A stretch of 64,000 bases of DNA, taken from NCBI RefSeq assembly GCF_019468565.1, contig NZ_CP080521.1, forward strand, positions 9,052,001 to 9,116,000. Reading direction: 5' to 3'. A model generated the notes under the pieces. That model worked only from the letters and a program-made list of their open reading frames with translations. It was not told the origin of the DNA and made no database searches. The position numbers were made by a program, and so were the translations under genes. The first letter of the stretch is position 1. Each line of letters begins with the position of its first letter. Source of the stretch: Pseudonocardia sp. DSM 110487. Its GTDB lineage: Bacteria > Actinomycetota > Actinomycetes > Mycobacteriales > Pseudonocardiaceae. Shown piece after piece: positions 15,829-24,122 of this stretch.

Positions 15829-17034
15829 TCATCCCACTTTCCCGTGGGTGACCACGCAGTGCACGGCACGGTCGCCGGCCTCGAACGCCGCCTGGGTCGG
15901 GACCAGCGCCGCGAGTGCGAGGCCGGCCCGCCGGGGTGGCTCGACCGCCACGTCGAACGCGGGCCCGCACCCTCCCGCCGCGAGCCGGACGAGCGCGTCC
16001 CGTCCCGGGTATCGCTCGCCGGACGCGTCGAGGGACGCGACGATCTGGGCACCGTGCGGGCCGGCGCAGTCCGCGGCACCGACCACCGCGCCCGCGGCCG
16101 GCACCGCGTCCAGGCACGCGGCCGTTCCGCCGAACCGCACGTCGCCGTCCGGCCCGTAGGTGAGCGCCTCGATCCGCGGCGCCGCGAGCGCGAACCCCAC
16201 GGCCAGCCCAACCAGCAGGCCGAGCACCGCTCCCCCTGCCGCCCACATCCAGCGGCGCGTGCGGGCGGGAGCCGCGCCTGCCCGCTTCCGCGCCGCGTCG
16301 AGGGTGCCGACCACCTGCCGGGCCGCGGGCCGGTCCCGCGGCGTCTGCCGCAGCAGCCCGACGATCGTGTCCGCCAACACGCCGCCCCCGGCCTCCGGCA
16401 CGACGCCTTCCACCGGAGGACGGCCGAGCAGCGCGAAGTGCAGCGTCGCGCCGAACGCCCAGAGGTCCGACTCGGGGGTCGCCTGCCCACCATCACGCAG
16501 CTCCGGGGCCAGGTACGCCGGGTCGCGGGTCGTGCGCCGCGGGTCCGCGGCCTCGGCGACGCCCACGCCCGCGAGGTGCACCTTCCCGTCCGATCCGAGC
16601 AGCACCGTGTGCGGGCCGAGGTCGCCGTGCACGATGCCGGCGCCGTGCGCCGCGTGCAGCGCCGCGGCCAGTTGCCGAGCCATCGCGGCCGCGGCGTCTT
16701 CATCCAGCGGACCGTCGGTCGCCACCCGCTCGGCGAGCGTGGGCGCCTCCACGAGCTCGGTCACGATGTGGTCGACGTCGGCGTCGGTGACCACGTCGTG
16801 GATGGCGACGAACCCGGCATGGCGGAGCCGGCCCGCGGTCCGCGCCACCCGCAGCAACCGATCACGGGCGAGCCGCCGCTCGTCGGGATCAGCGGGCAGG
16901 TGCAGCTCCGACACGACCACCTGGCGACCCGTCACGCGGTCGGCGGCACGCCACACCGAACGGTTCACGCCGCCGATGCCCCCCAGCACGACGTACCGCC
17001 CGCCGATCATCCGAGTGGGGCTGAATCCGGTCAT
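15829..17034 (-). CDS. Membrane-anchored pseudokinase (Ser/Thr kinase fold) with septum-formation-like exodomain
   Basis: A 401-aa protein with an N-terminal kinase fold (about 10-265), a membrane segment (about 270-292, WAAGGAVLGLLVGLAVGFAL) and a cysteine-containing outer domain resembling the Septum_form family (DCAGPHGAQIV, GGCGPAFDV, HCVV). Key catalytic residues are missing: the VAIK lysine reads VVVSEL, the helix-C glutamate region reads LLRVARTAG, the loop is HGDLGPHTVLL (Asn to His) and DFG reads AGVGV. YLAPEL is retained. It is therefore probably a pseudokinase that binds or senses rather than phosphorylates. It follows the SH3-like gene by 37 bases. Confidence 0.85.
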   Translation of the reverse strand: MTGFSPTRMIGGRYVVLGGIGGVNRSVWRAADRVTGRQVVVSELHLPADPDERRLARDRLLRVARTAGRLRHAGFVAIHDVVTDADVDHIVTELVEAPTLAERVATDGPLDEDAAAAMARQLAAALHAAHGAGIVHGDLGPHTVLLGSDGKVHLAGVGVAEAADPRRTTRDPAYLAPELRDGGQATPESDLWAFGATLHFALLGRPPVEGVVPEAGGGVLADTIVGLLRQTPRDRPAARQVVGTLDAARKRAGAAPARTRRWMWAAGGAVLGLLVGLAVGFALAAPRIEALTYGPDGDVRFGGTAACLDAVPAAGAVVGAADCAGPHGAQIVASLDASGERYPGRDALVRLAAGGCGPAFDVAVEPPRRAGLALAALVPTQAAFEAGDRAVHCVVTHGKVG

Positions 17035-17071
17035 GGAGCGTCACCGGTCGACGGCTGGGTGATGATCACTT

Positions 17072-17422
17072 TCAGGCGCAGTCCGAGCCCGGCAGCGGGG
17101 ACAGGAACTGGTCGGCCGCCCAGCGGCCCTCCTCCAGCTCTCGGAAGCCGTCGGTGACCACCTTGGTGCCGTCGATGCGTGCGCCCCGGGGCACCGTCTC
17201 GACCAGCGCGGCGCCCTGGCTCGGCCCGTTGCGGACGTTCAGCTCGTCGGTCACCACCTCGAGCTGGCAACTCGTGGAGCCGTTTGCCGCCGTGATCTCG
17301 CCCAGCCCGCCACGGTCGATGATCGCGAGGATCGCCAGCACCACGCCCGCGACCAACACGAACGTCCACCCCTTGAAGGTGGAGGCCTCCAACTTGGGAA
17401 CCGTGATCCTGGCCACGACCAT
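17072..17422 (-). CDS. Single-pass membrane protein with SH3-like extracytoplasmic domain
   Basis: A 116-aa protein: a basic N-terminus, one membrane segment (about 19-38, TFVLVAGVVLAILAIID), then LEVVTDELNVRNGPSQGAALVETVPRGARIDG, the typical bacterial SH3 opening with LNVRNGPS. Two cysteines (CQLE and the terminal CA) could pair outside the cell. ATG 17422 gives a sensible topology. It precedes the pseudokinase and may be its partner at the envelope (inference from operon only). Confidence 0.78.
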   Translation of the reverse strand: MVVARITVPKLEASTFKGWTFVLVAGVVLAILAIIDRGGLGEITAANGSTSCQLEVVTDELNVRNGPSQGAALVETVPRGARIDGTKVVTDGFRELEEGRWAADQFLSPLPGSDCA

Positions 17423-17568
17423 GCCTCCCCGAGAGCGTGTGGAAACCCACGGTAGCGGGCATGTGGCCTCCCGCGCCTCATGACGCGGTGCACTCGTGGT
17501 TCGGGATAGCGTGTCCGAGTCCGACCGACCGTCCGACCACACCGTCCCGAGGCAGGCCGAAGCAGAAG

Positions 17569-19761
17569 ATGAAGGTCATCTACACCTACACCGACGAGGC
17601 GCCAGCGCTGGCCACGCATTCGTTCCTGCCGATCATCGAGGCGTATGCCGGGAAGGCGGGCGTCGAGGTCGAGACGCGCGACATCTCGCTCGCCGGGCGC
17701 ATCCTCGCCGCGTTCGACCTGGCGCCCGACTCGCTCACCGAGCTCGGCGAGCTCGCCAAGACGCCGGCCGCCAACATCATCAAGCTGCCCAACATCAGCG
17801 CCTCGATCCCGCAGCTCAAGGCCGCGATCAAGGAGCTGCAGGCCGCCGGGTACGCCGTGCCGGACTTCCCGGACGATCCGGGCACCGACGACGAGCGCGC
17901 CGCCCGCGCCGCGTACGACGCGGTCAAGGGCAGCGCCGTCAACCCGGTGCTGCGCGAGGGCAACTCGGACCGCAGGGCGCCCTCGTCGGTGAAGAACTAC
18001 GCGAAGAAGCACCCGCACTCGATGGGCGCGTGGTCGGGCGAGTCCACCTCCCACGTCGCCACGATGTCGGACGGCGACTTCCGGCATTCAGAGCGCTCGG
18101 TCACCGCGGCCGAGGCCACCGAGCTGCGGATCGAGCACGTGGCCGCCGACGGCACCGTCACCGTGCTCAAGCCGTCGGTGCCGGTGCAGGCGGGCGAGAT
18201 CGTCGACGCCGCGGTGATGCGGGTCGAGGCGCTGCGCACGTTCCTCGCGGAGCAGGTCGCCGACGCCAAGGCCAAGGGCGTGCTGTTCTCGGTGCACCTC
18301 AAGGCCACCATGATGAAGGTCTCCGACCCGGTCCTGTTCGGGCACGCCGTGCAGATCTACTTCGCCGACCTCTTCGCGCAGTACGGCGACGACCTCGCGA
18401 GCGTCGGCGCCGACCCGGACAACGGCGTCGCGAGCATCCTCACCGCCCTCGAGAAGCTGCCCGCCGGGAAGCGGGACGCGATCGAGAAGGCGATCACCGC
18501 CACCTACGAGAGCGGCCCGGGGCTGGCAATGGTCGACTCCGACCGGGGCATCACCAACCTGCACGTGCCGAGCGACATCATCATCGACGCCTCGATGCCC
18601 GCCGCGATCCGCACATCGGGGCAGATGTGGAACGCCGATGGCGAGCTGCAGGACACGAAGTTCGTGATCCCGGACTCCTCCTACGCCGCGCTCTACGCCG
18701 AGGCCGTCTCCTTCTGCCGCGAGCACGGCGCCTTCGACCCCACGACGATGGGCACCGTCCCGAACGTCGGACTGATGGCGCAGAAGGCCGAGGAGTACGG
18801 CAGCCACGACAAGACCTTCGAGATCAGCGCGCCGGGCGCCGTCCGCGTGGTGGACGGCGCCGGCACCACGCTGCTCGAGCACGAGGTCGCCGCAGGCGAC
18901 GTCTGGCGCGCCTGCCAGACCAAGGACGCCCCGATCCGCAACTGGGTGCAGCTGGCCGTCTCGCGCGCCCGCGCCACCGGCTGGCCCGCCGTGTTCTGGC
19001 TCGACGAGACCCGCGCCCACGACGCCCAGGTGATCGAGAAGGTGCGCGCCTACCTCGCCGAGGAGGACACCGACGGCCTGACGATCGAGATCCTCCCGGT
19101 GGCCGAGGCCACCCGCTACACCCTGGATCGGGCCAAGCGCGGCGAGGACACGATCTCGGTCACCGGCAACGTGCTGCGTGACTACCTCACCGACCTGTTC
19201 CCGATCATGGAGCTGGGCACGAGCGCCAAGATGCTCTCGATCGTCCCGCTGATGAACGGCGGCGGGCTGTTCGAGACCGGTGCGGGCGGATCGGCCCCCA
19301 AGCACGTGCAGCAGCTCGTCAAGGAGAACCACCTGCGGTGGGACTCCCTCGGCGAGTTCCTCGCGCTGGCCGTCTCGCTCGAGTTCCTCGCCGAGAAGAC
19401 CGACAACCCGCGTGCCGCGCTGCTCGGCAAGGCCCTCGACGACGCCACCGGCGCGCTGCTGGAGACCGGGAAGTCCCCGTCCCGGCGGGCGGGCGAGCTC
19501 GACAACCGCGGCAGCCACTTCTACCTCGCGCTCCACTGGGCCCAGGCCCTCTCGCGGCAGACCGAGGACGCCGAGCTGGCCGCGATCTTCACCCCGCTCG
19601 CCGAGCGGCTCGCCGCCGACGAGGAGAAGATCGTCGGCGAGCTGAACGGCGTGCAGGGCGCACCGGTCGAGCTCGGCGGCTACTACTTCGTCGACAAGGC
19701 GAAGGCCGACGAGGTCATGCGCCCCAGCGCGACGTTCAACGGGGCGCTCGCGGAGTTCTGA
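17569..19761 (+). CDS. icd: NADP-dependent isocitrate dehydrogenase, monomeric type
   Basis: Oxidatively decarboxylates isocitrate to 2-oxoglutarate with NADP in the TCA cycle. Length 730 aa matches the monomeric class (about 740 aa), unrelated in sequence to dimeric ICDs. MKVIYTYTDEAPALATHSFLPI at the start, RRAPSSVKNYAKKHPHSMG and ETGAGGSAPKHVQQ are class signatures. The ATG at 17569 gives the standard N-terminus. It is a single gene closed by a strong stem-loop. sucCD at 53-55 kb belongs to the same pathway but is not linked. Confidence 0.97.
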   Translation: MKVIYTYTDEAPALATHSFLPIIEAYAGKAGVEVETRDISLAGRILAAFDLAPDSLTELGELAKTPAANIIKLPNISASIPQLKAAIKELQAAGYAVPDFPDDPGTDDERAARAAYDAVKGSAVNPVLREGNSDRRAPSSVKNYAKKHPHSMGAWSGESTSHVATMSDGDFRHSERSVTAAEATELRIEHVAADGTVTVLKPSVPVQAGEIVDAAVMRVEALRTFLAEQVADAKAKGVLFSVHLKATMMKVSDPVLFGHAVQIYFADLFAQYGDDLASVGADPDNGVASILTALEKLPAGKRDAIEKAITATYESGPGLAMVDSDRGITNLHVPSDIIIDASMPAAIRTSGQMWNADGELQDTKFVIPDSSYAALYAEAVSFCREHGAFDPTTMGTVPNVGLMAQKAEEYGSHDKTFEISAPGAVRVVDGAGTTLLEHEVAAGDVWRACQTKDAPIRNWVQLAVSRARATGWPAVFWLDETRAHDAQVIEKVRAYLAEEDTDGLTIEILPVAEATRYTLDRAKRGEDTISVTGNVLRDYLTDLFPIMELGTSAKMLSIVPLMNGGGLFETGAGGSAPKHVQQLVKENHLRWDSLGEFLALAVSLEFLAEKTDNPRAALLGKALDDATGALLETGKSPSRRAGELDNRGSHFYLALHWAQALSRQTEDAELAAIFTPLAERLAADEEKIVGELNGVQGAPVELGGYYFVDKAKADEVMRPSATFNGALAEF

Positions 19762-19771
19762 GGTTCCTCGA

Positions 19772-19826
19772 GTTCAGGAAAGCCACATTCACGACCGTGC
19801 GGGCCAGGAATGTGGCTTTCCTGAAC
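19772..19826. terminator. 19-bp perfect stem-loop after icd
   Basis: The left arm 19772-19790 (GTTCAGGAAAGCCACATTC) is perfectly complementary to 19808-19826, with a 17-base loop. It begins 10 bases after the icd stop and ends 12 bases before the stop of the convergent SDR gene. It probably terminates both. Its AAGCCACATTC core is shared with the stem at 53200-53254. Called E3 in the findings. Confidence 0.85.
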
Positions 19827-19838
19827 CTCGGCCGGGGC

Positions 19839-20567
19839 TCACGCCACCGAAGTGAGCACGTCGAACACCGCCTCCGCCTCGTCGCGGGCCACGTACATGT
19901 GCCACGCCTTGTCGGCGATGTCGTCGGGATCGAGGGTGGGCAGCGGCGTGCCCTGCTCCAGGAACATGCGGTGGATGTCGCCGCGTTCGATCAGCCCGCC
20001 GATTGTGAGCGTCGCCGCGAACACGCCCTGCTCCTTCACCGCCGCGGCGAGTGTGAGGACGTACATGCGCAGGGCGGCGGCCGCGGGTGCGAGGTTGCCC
20101 AGCATCGGCATCGGCCGCAGGCCGCTGAGCCCGCCACCGAAGAACAGCGCTCCGTCGCCGCGCCGCAGCATCGGCGGAAGCGCCGCGGCGACGACCCCCA
20201 CGGCCGGCAGCAGCAGCCCATCGAGCGGGGCCCGCACGGCGGCCGCATCCGCCTCCGGGAGGGGGACGATGCCCGAACCGAAGCTCGCGGACGCCGGACC
20301 GTAGTAGACGGTGTCGATCTCACCGAATTCGGCGGCGATCCGCGCCAGCACGTCACGCACCTGCTCCGCGTCGGTGACGTCGGCCGCGTAGCTGCGCGAG
20401 TCGATCCCGTCGGCGGCGAGCTCGGCCCGGTACCCGCCGTGCCGCGCGTCGGTGCGCGACACGATCGCCACCGCGAAGCCCTCCCGGCCGAACCGCCGGG
20501 CCATCGACATCCCGAGGCCCGGACCGGCCCCGAGGACCGCGATCACCTTGCGCGAAGTTGAGGTCAT
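19839..20567 (-). CDS. SDR-family protein lacking the catalytic Tyr-Lys pair
   Basis: A 242-aa short-chain dehydrogenase/reductase-like protein. The NAD(P)-binding motif is VLGAGPGLGMSMARRFG (residues 9-25) and AADVTDAEQV is the usual cofactor strand. Where YxxxK is expected the sequence reads NLAPAAAALRMYV, so both catalytic residues are absent; the preceding Ser region is FFGGGLSG. ATG 20567 is taken, with TTG 20573 as alternative. Divergent from a TetR gene that probably controls it. It may be a binding protein or use a different mechanism. Confidence 0.8.
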   Translation of the reverse strand: MTSTSRKVIAVLGAGPGLGMSMARRFGREGFAVAIVSRTDARHGGYRAELAADGIDSRSYAADVTDAEQVRDVLARIAAEFGEIDTVYYGPASASFGSGIVPLPEADAAAVRAPLDGLLLPAVGVVAAALPPMLRRGDGALFFGGGLSGLRPMPMLGNLAPAAAALRMYVLTLAAAVKEQGVFAATLTIGGLIERGDIHRMFLEQGTPLPTLDPDDIADKAWHMYVARDEAEAVFDVLTSVA

Positions 20568-20601
20568 ACTCAAATTCCTACCGGTAACCTGAGGACTTCG
20601 T

Positions 20602-20611
20602 CAACTTGTTG
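20602..20611. promoter_or_regulatory. Possible TetR operator
   Basis: CAACTTGTTG, two 4-base arms around TT, lies in the 52-base divergent gap between the SDR and TetR genes, 8 bases before the TetR ATG. TACCGGTA (20579-20586) is a second small palindrome in the same gap. Either could be the regulator's site; both are short, so the call is weak. Confidence 0.4.
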
Positions 20612-20619
20612 GATGGACC

Positions 20620-21237
20620 ATGCCCCTACGCAAGGACGCCCAGCGCAACCGCGAGCGGCTCGTCGAGGCCGCGCGCGCGGTGTTCGCCGAGCGCGGCCTC
20701 GACGTGGCGCTGGACGATGTCGCCCGCCGGGCGGGCGTGAGCATCGGCACGCTGTACAACCGCTTCCCGACCAGGGCCGACCTGGTGGCCGCGGTGTTCG
20801 CCGACCGACGCGAAACGGTCATCGAGATCGCCGAGCACGCGCTGGCGATGAATGACGCGTGGGCGGGGTTCGTCCACTTCGTGGAGCAGGTCTGCCGGAT
20901 GCAGGCCGCCGACCGCGGCTACAACGACCTCTCCGCCCGCAGCATCCCCCAGGCCGCGCCGACCCCGGACCACCTGCGGGGCCACGAGCTGATGACCGAG
21001 ATCGTCGAGCGCGCGAAGCGAAGCGGCGCGCTGCGGCCGGACTTCGTGCTGGCCGACATGGCGTTCGTGACCTGGGCGATCACCAGGACCATCGAGGCCA
21101 CCGGCGACGTCGATCCGCAGGCGTGGCGGCGCCACCTCGGCTTCGTCCTCGACGGCCTGCGCGCGCAGGCGGCTCATCCACTGCCCGTCCCCGCGCTCAC
21201 GGATGACCAAGTCAGCCGCATCATGCGCAGCTGCTGA
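20620..21237 (+). CDS. TetR-family transcriptional regulator
   Basis: A 205-aa regulator. The helix-turn-helix is within residues 8-55: LVEAARAVFAERGLDVALDDVARRAGVSIGTLYNRFPTRADL. The remainder is a helical ligand-binding domain of the type often seen beside SDR genes. It diverges from the SDR gene by 52 bases and likely represses it. The start ATG 20620 gives MPLRKDAQRNRERLV, a standard TetR opening. Confidence 0.88.
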   Translation: MPLRKDAQRNRERLVEAARAVFAERGLDVALDDVARRAGVSIGTLYNRFPTRADLVAAVFADRRETVIEIAEHALAMNDAWAGFVHFVEQVCRMQAADRGYNDLSARSIPQAAPTPDHLRGHELMTEIVERAKRSGALRPDFVLADMAFVTWAITRTIEATGDVDPQAWRRHLGFVLDGLRAQAAHPLPVPALTDDQVSRIMRSC

Positions 21238-21286
21238 CGGACGCGGCGCCGCTCCTGGCCGTGGGCGCTCGGTGGCGCCACCACAG

Positions 21287-21362
21287 GCGACTTCACACAC
21301 CCAGCACCGACTTCACACAAGGCGGGCCTTGTGTGAAGCGGCCACTGGGTGTGTGAAGTCGC
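21287..21362. terminator. Two-tier nested stem-loop
   Basis: The outer arms 21287-21304 and 21345-21362 (18 bp, perfect) enclose unpaired 6-base strands and a second perfect 13-bp stem (21311-21323 / 21326-21338). The left half contains CGACTTCACACA twice (21288-21299 and 21308-21319), so the structure looks like a repeat-built double hairpin. It lies 50 bases after the TetR stop and 65 bases before the ABC permease start, between two same-direction genes. Called E4 in the findings. Confidence 0.82.
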
Positions 21363-21427
21363 TGCGCCTGGACGGCAGCGATGAGACGCGGGAAAACCGG
21401 TTGCGGCCGGGTCTAGCGTCGACAGAC

Positions 21428-22213
21428 GTGCTCAGGCCCTACCTCCACCTGGTCAGGGCGGGCTTCCGGCGCCACTCCGTCTACCTCGCGGCGAGCCTCG
21501 CCGGGCTGTTCACGAACACCGTGTTCGGGTTCCTGCGCGTCTCCGTACTGCTCGCCGTCGTCGAGCAGACCGGCAGCGCGGCGGGCTACGACGCCGCCGA
21601 CACCGGCACGTTCGTCTGGCTGGGCCAGGGCCTGCTCGCGGTCGTCATGATCTGGCCGGACCGGGAGCTCGCCCAGCGCGTGCGATCCGGAGACGTCGCC
21701 ATCGACCTCGGCCGGCCGTGGAACCTCCAGGCCGCGACACTCGCGCAGGACCTCGGGCGAGCCGGACACGCCATGCTGATCAGGTTCGCGCCGCCGGTGC
21801 TGTTCGGCGCGCTCGTCCTGCCGTTCCGGTGGCCGCAGAGCCCGTGGACGGTGCTGGTCTTCGCGCTGTCGACGGTGCTCGCGGTGGTGATCAGTTTCGC
21901 GGCGCGCTTCCTGCTCGATCTGGCCGCGTTCTGGCTCCTCGACAACCGCGGCGTCGTCACCGTCTACGCGGCGGCGACCGGGGTGCTGTGCGGCCTGACC
22001 GTCCCGATCGCCTACTTCCCCGAGCCGCTCCGGATCGCGCTGTACGCCACGCCGTTCCCGGCGATGCTGCAGACGCCGATCGACGTGTTCGGCGAGCGCG
22101 GCGCGACGGCCGCCCTGCTCGCCCACCAGGTGCTCTGGGCGGCGCTCCTGCTGGCCGCCGGGCAGGTCGTCCTCGCGCGAGCGACCCGGAAGCTGGTGGT
22201 GCAGGGTGGCTGA
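21428..22213 (+). CDS. ABC-2 family transporter permease (first subunit)
   Basis: A 261-aa integral membrane protein with about six hydrophobic segments (near residues 18-45, 55-75, 114-137, 140-165, 175-195 and 230-252). The sequence (VLRPYLHLVRAGFRRHSVYLAA at the N-terminus) fits the ABC2_membrane_6 family, whose members come as a pair of permeases plus one ATPase, exporting an unidentified compound. GTG 21428 has TAGCGT 8 bases upstream, suggesting a near-leaderless mRNA. It overlaps the next gene by 8 bases. Confidence 0.8.
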   Translation: MLRPYLHLVRAGFRRHSVYLAASLAGLFTNTVFGFLRVSVLLAVVEQTGSAAGYDAADTGTFVWLGQGLLAVVMIWPDRELAQRVRSGDVAIDLGRPWNLQAATLAQDLGRAGHAMLIRFAPPVLFGALVLPFRWPQSPWTVLVFALSTVLAVVISFAARFLLDLAAFWLLDNRGVVTVYAAATGVLCGLTVPIAYFPEPLRIALYATPFPAMLQTPIDVFGERGATAALLAHQVLWAALLLAAGQVVLARATRKLVVQGG

Positions 22214-23006
22214 CCTCGGTGTTCACCTGCGGATCCTCGGGTCGCGGGTACGCAGCCAGCTCGCCTATCCCGTCTCGTTCGGTCTCGACGCACTCGGGCA
22301 GGCGATCGCCCAGGCCAACGAGCTCGCCGTGATCCTCGTCGTGTTCGCGCAGGTCGAGTCGCTGGGCGGCTTCACCCGCGACGAGGTGCTGCTGATCTAC
22401 GGGTTCGCCGGGATCTCGTTCGGCCTCGCGGACCTCGCCGTCGGCCAGCTCGACGAGCTGCCGCGCTGGATCCGGACGGGCGAGCTGGACGTGCTGCTCG
22501 CCCGGCCGCTCGGGCTGCTCCCCCAGCTCATGACGAGCGATCTGCAGCTGCGCCGCCTCGGCCGGGCGGCCGTCGGCGCGGTCGTGCTCGTCGTCGTCCT
22601 GGTGCAGGGCGAGGTGGAGCCCACGCCGCTGAACGCGCTGCTCATCCTCGGCACGCCGCTGATCGGCGCGACCATCACCAGCGCCATCTGGGTGGTCACG
22701 TGCTCGGTGTCGTTCTGGGTGATCGAGGGCCGCGAGATCGCCAACGCGTTCACATACGGCTCGCAGTTGACCACCTCGTACCCGATCACCGTGTTCGGAC
22801 CGTGGCTGCGCGGCCTGCTCTGCTTCGCGGTGCCGTCCGCGTTCGTCGCCTACTTCCCCGCTCTCGCGCTGCTGGATCGGCCCGACCCGCTCGGCCTGCC
22901 ACACGCCCTGCGCTACGCCTCCCCTCTCGTCGCCGTCGCCGCCGTGCTCGCCGCGGCGCTCGTCTGGCGCACCGCCGTCCGCCACTACCAGGGAGCCGGG
23001 TCATGA
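22206..23006 (+). CDS. ABC-2 family transporter permease (second subunit)
   Basis: A 266-aa membrane protein paralogous in architecture to the gene before it. LGVHLRILGSRVRSQLAYPVSFGLDALGQ, ELPRWIRTGELDVLLARPLGLLPQL and NAFTYGSQLTTSYPITVFGPWLRGL are family features (the R-x-G-E-L-D-x-L-L-x-R-P signature). Starts at GTG 22206 inside the previous gene and ends overlapping the ATPase start (ATGA), so the three subunits are translationally coupled. Confidence 0.85.
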   Translation: MADLGVHLRILGSRVRSQLAYPVSFGLDALGQAIAQANELAVILVVFAQVESLGGFTRDEVLLIYGFAGISFGLADLAVGQLDELPRWIRTGELDVLLARPLGLLPQLMTSDLQLRRLGRAAVGAVVLVVVLVQGEVEPTPLNALLILGTPLIGATITSAIWVVTCSVSFWVIEGREIANAFTYGSQLTTSYPITVFGPWLRGLLCFAVPSAFVAYFPALALLDRPDPLGLPHALRYASPLVAVAAVLAAALVWRTAVRHYQGAGS

Positions 23007-23953
23007 GCACCGTCGTCGAGACGGAAGCGCTACGTCGGGAGTTCTCGGTCGGCCGCCGTCGCGCGCGGCGCCGCGTCGTCGCGGTGAGCGACGTCGACCT
23101 GCGCATCGCGCCAGGTGAGGCCGTGGGTTTCCTCGGCCCGAACGGTGCGGGCAAGTCGACGACGATCAAGATGCTGACCGGCATCCTCGTCCCCACGGCA
23201 GGCCGGTTGCGGGTCTGCGGGCTGGACCCCACGCGGCAACGCCGCGAGCTCGCCCGCAAGCTCGGCGTGGTGTTCGGCCAGCGCAGCCAGCTGTGGTGGG
23301 ACCTGCCGCTGCGCGACAGCTTCGAACTCCTCGGGGCGATCCACCGCGTGCCCGAACCGGAGCATCGCGCACGGCTGGAGCGGTGCGTCGACGTGCTCGA
23401 GCTCGGCCCGTTCCTCGACGTGCCGGTACGGCAGCTGTCGCTCGGTCAGCGGATGCGCGGTGAGGTGACCGCCGCCCTGCTGCACGGCCCCCAGTTGCTG
23501 GTGCTCGACGAACCGACCGTCGGGCTCGACCTGGTGAGCAAGGAGCGGCTGCGCGCCTTCCTGCAGGAGGTCAACCTCGTCGACGGCATGACGATCCTGC
23601 TCACCACGCACGACCTGCCCGACGTCGAGCGGCTCTGCCGGCGGGTCGTCGTGATCGACCACGGCCAGGTCGTGGCCGACGACAGCATCGACGCACTGCG
23701 CACCCGCTCGGGTGGCGCCCGCGAGGTCGTTGTCGAGCTGGCCAAGCCTGCCGCTCCGCTGACGGACCTGGCCGGAGTGCGTGACGTCCGTGTCGAGGCC
23801 GACGGCCTGCGCCAGCGGCTCGCGTTCACGCCGGGCGACACGACCGCGGCCGCGCTGATAGCGGCGGTGGCGGCGCGGGTGGAACTGCGCGACGTGACCG
23901 TCGTCGAACCGTCGATCGAGGATCTCGTGCGCGAGCTGTACGCGCGTGGTTGA
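23003..23953 (+). CDS. ABC transporter ATP-binding protein of the ABC-2 exporter
   Basis: A 316-aa ATPase. Walker A is GPNGAGKST (residues about 47-55), the signature LSLGQRMRGE, Walker B LLVLDEPTVGLD and the switch His in TTHDL. FGQRSQLWWDLP is typical of ATPases paired with ABC2_membrane_6 permeases. ATG 23003 overlaps the previous stop. A C-terminal extension of about 80 aa follows the core. Its stop is 5 bases from the 165-bp inverted-repeat element. Confidence 0.92.
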   Translation: MSTVVETEALRREFSVGRRRARRRVVAVSDVDLRIAPGEAVGFLGPNGAGKSTTIKMLTGILVPTAGRLRVCGLDPTRQRRELARKLGVVFGQRSQLWWDLPLRDSFELLGAIHRVPEPEHRARLERCVDVLELGPFLDVPVRQLSLGQRMRGEVTAALLHGPQLLVLDEPTVGLDLVSKERLRAFLQEVNLVDGMTILLTTHDLPDVERLCRRVVVIDHGQVVADDSIDALRTRSGGAREVVVELAKPAAPLTDLAGVRDVRVEADGLRQRLAFTPGDTTAAALIAAVAARVELRDVTVVEPSIEDLVRELYARG

Positions 23954-23957
23954 CGGC

Positions 23958-24122
23958 AGTGTCCCGAACCGGGAGTCCGGTGCATAAATCGGCGGATCCA
24001 GGTTTCCGCTGGGTGTGCCGGCGGACCGCGCCTCGTACCGGGCGTACTCGGCCGGTACGCCGGTGCGCCCAGCGGGAAGCTGGGCCGTCGAGTTATGTGG
24101 TGGACTTCCGGTTCGGGACACT
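23958..24122. repeat. 165-bp imperfect inverted-repeat element filling a convergent gap
   Basis: Two arms of about 75 bases are imperfect inverted copies. The outer 15 bp (AGTGTCCCGAACCGG at 23958-23972 and its complement at 24108-24122) are perfect; further matched blocks include AGTCC, CATAA, TCG.CGG, CCAG, CGCTGGG and CCGGCG. I estimate about 80% pairing by eye. It starts 5 bases after the ABC ATPase stop and its right end includes the DUF2252 stop codon. No transposase is present. It could be a decayed MITE or a giant terminator. Called E5 in the findings. Confidence 0.8.

Noticed and set aside
18088..19536. A long minus-strand frame opposite icd
   Set aside because: The composition reflects reverse-complement codons of icd; no recognisable fold.
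21391..21419. ECF sigma promoter (GGAA...GTC) before the ABC exporter
   Set aside because: GGAAAA and GTCTAG are present but the spacing is 14 bases, not the usual 16-17; not supportable.
23958..24122. Insertion sequence
   Set aside because: No transposase reading frame inside, and no target duplication that I can see; kept only as an inverted-repeat element.
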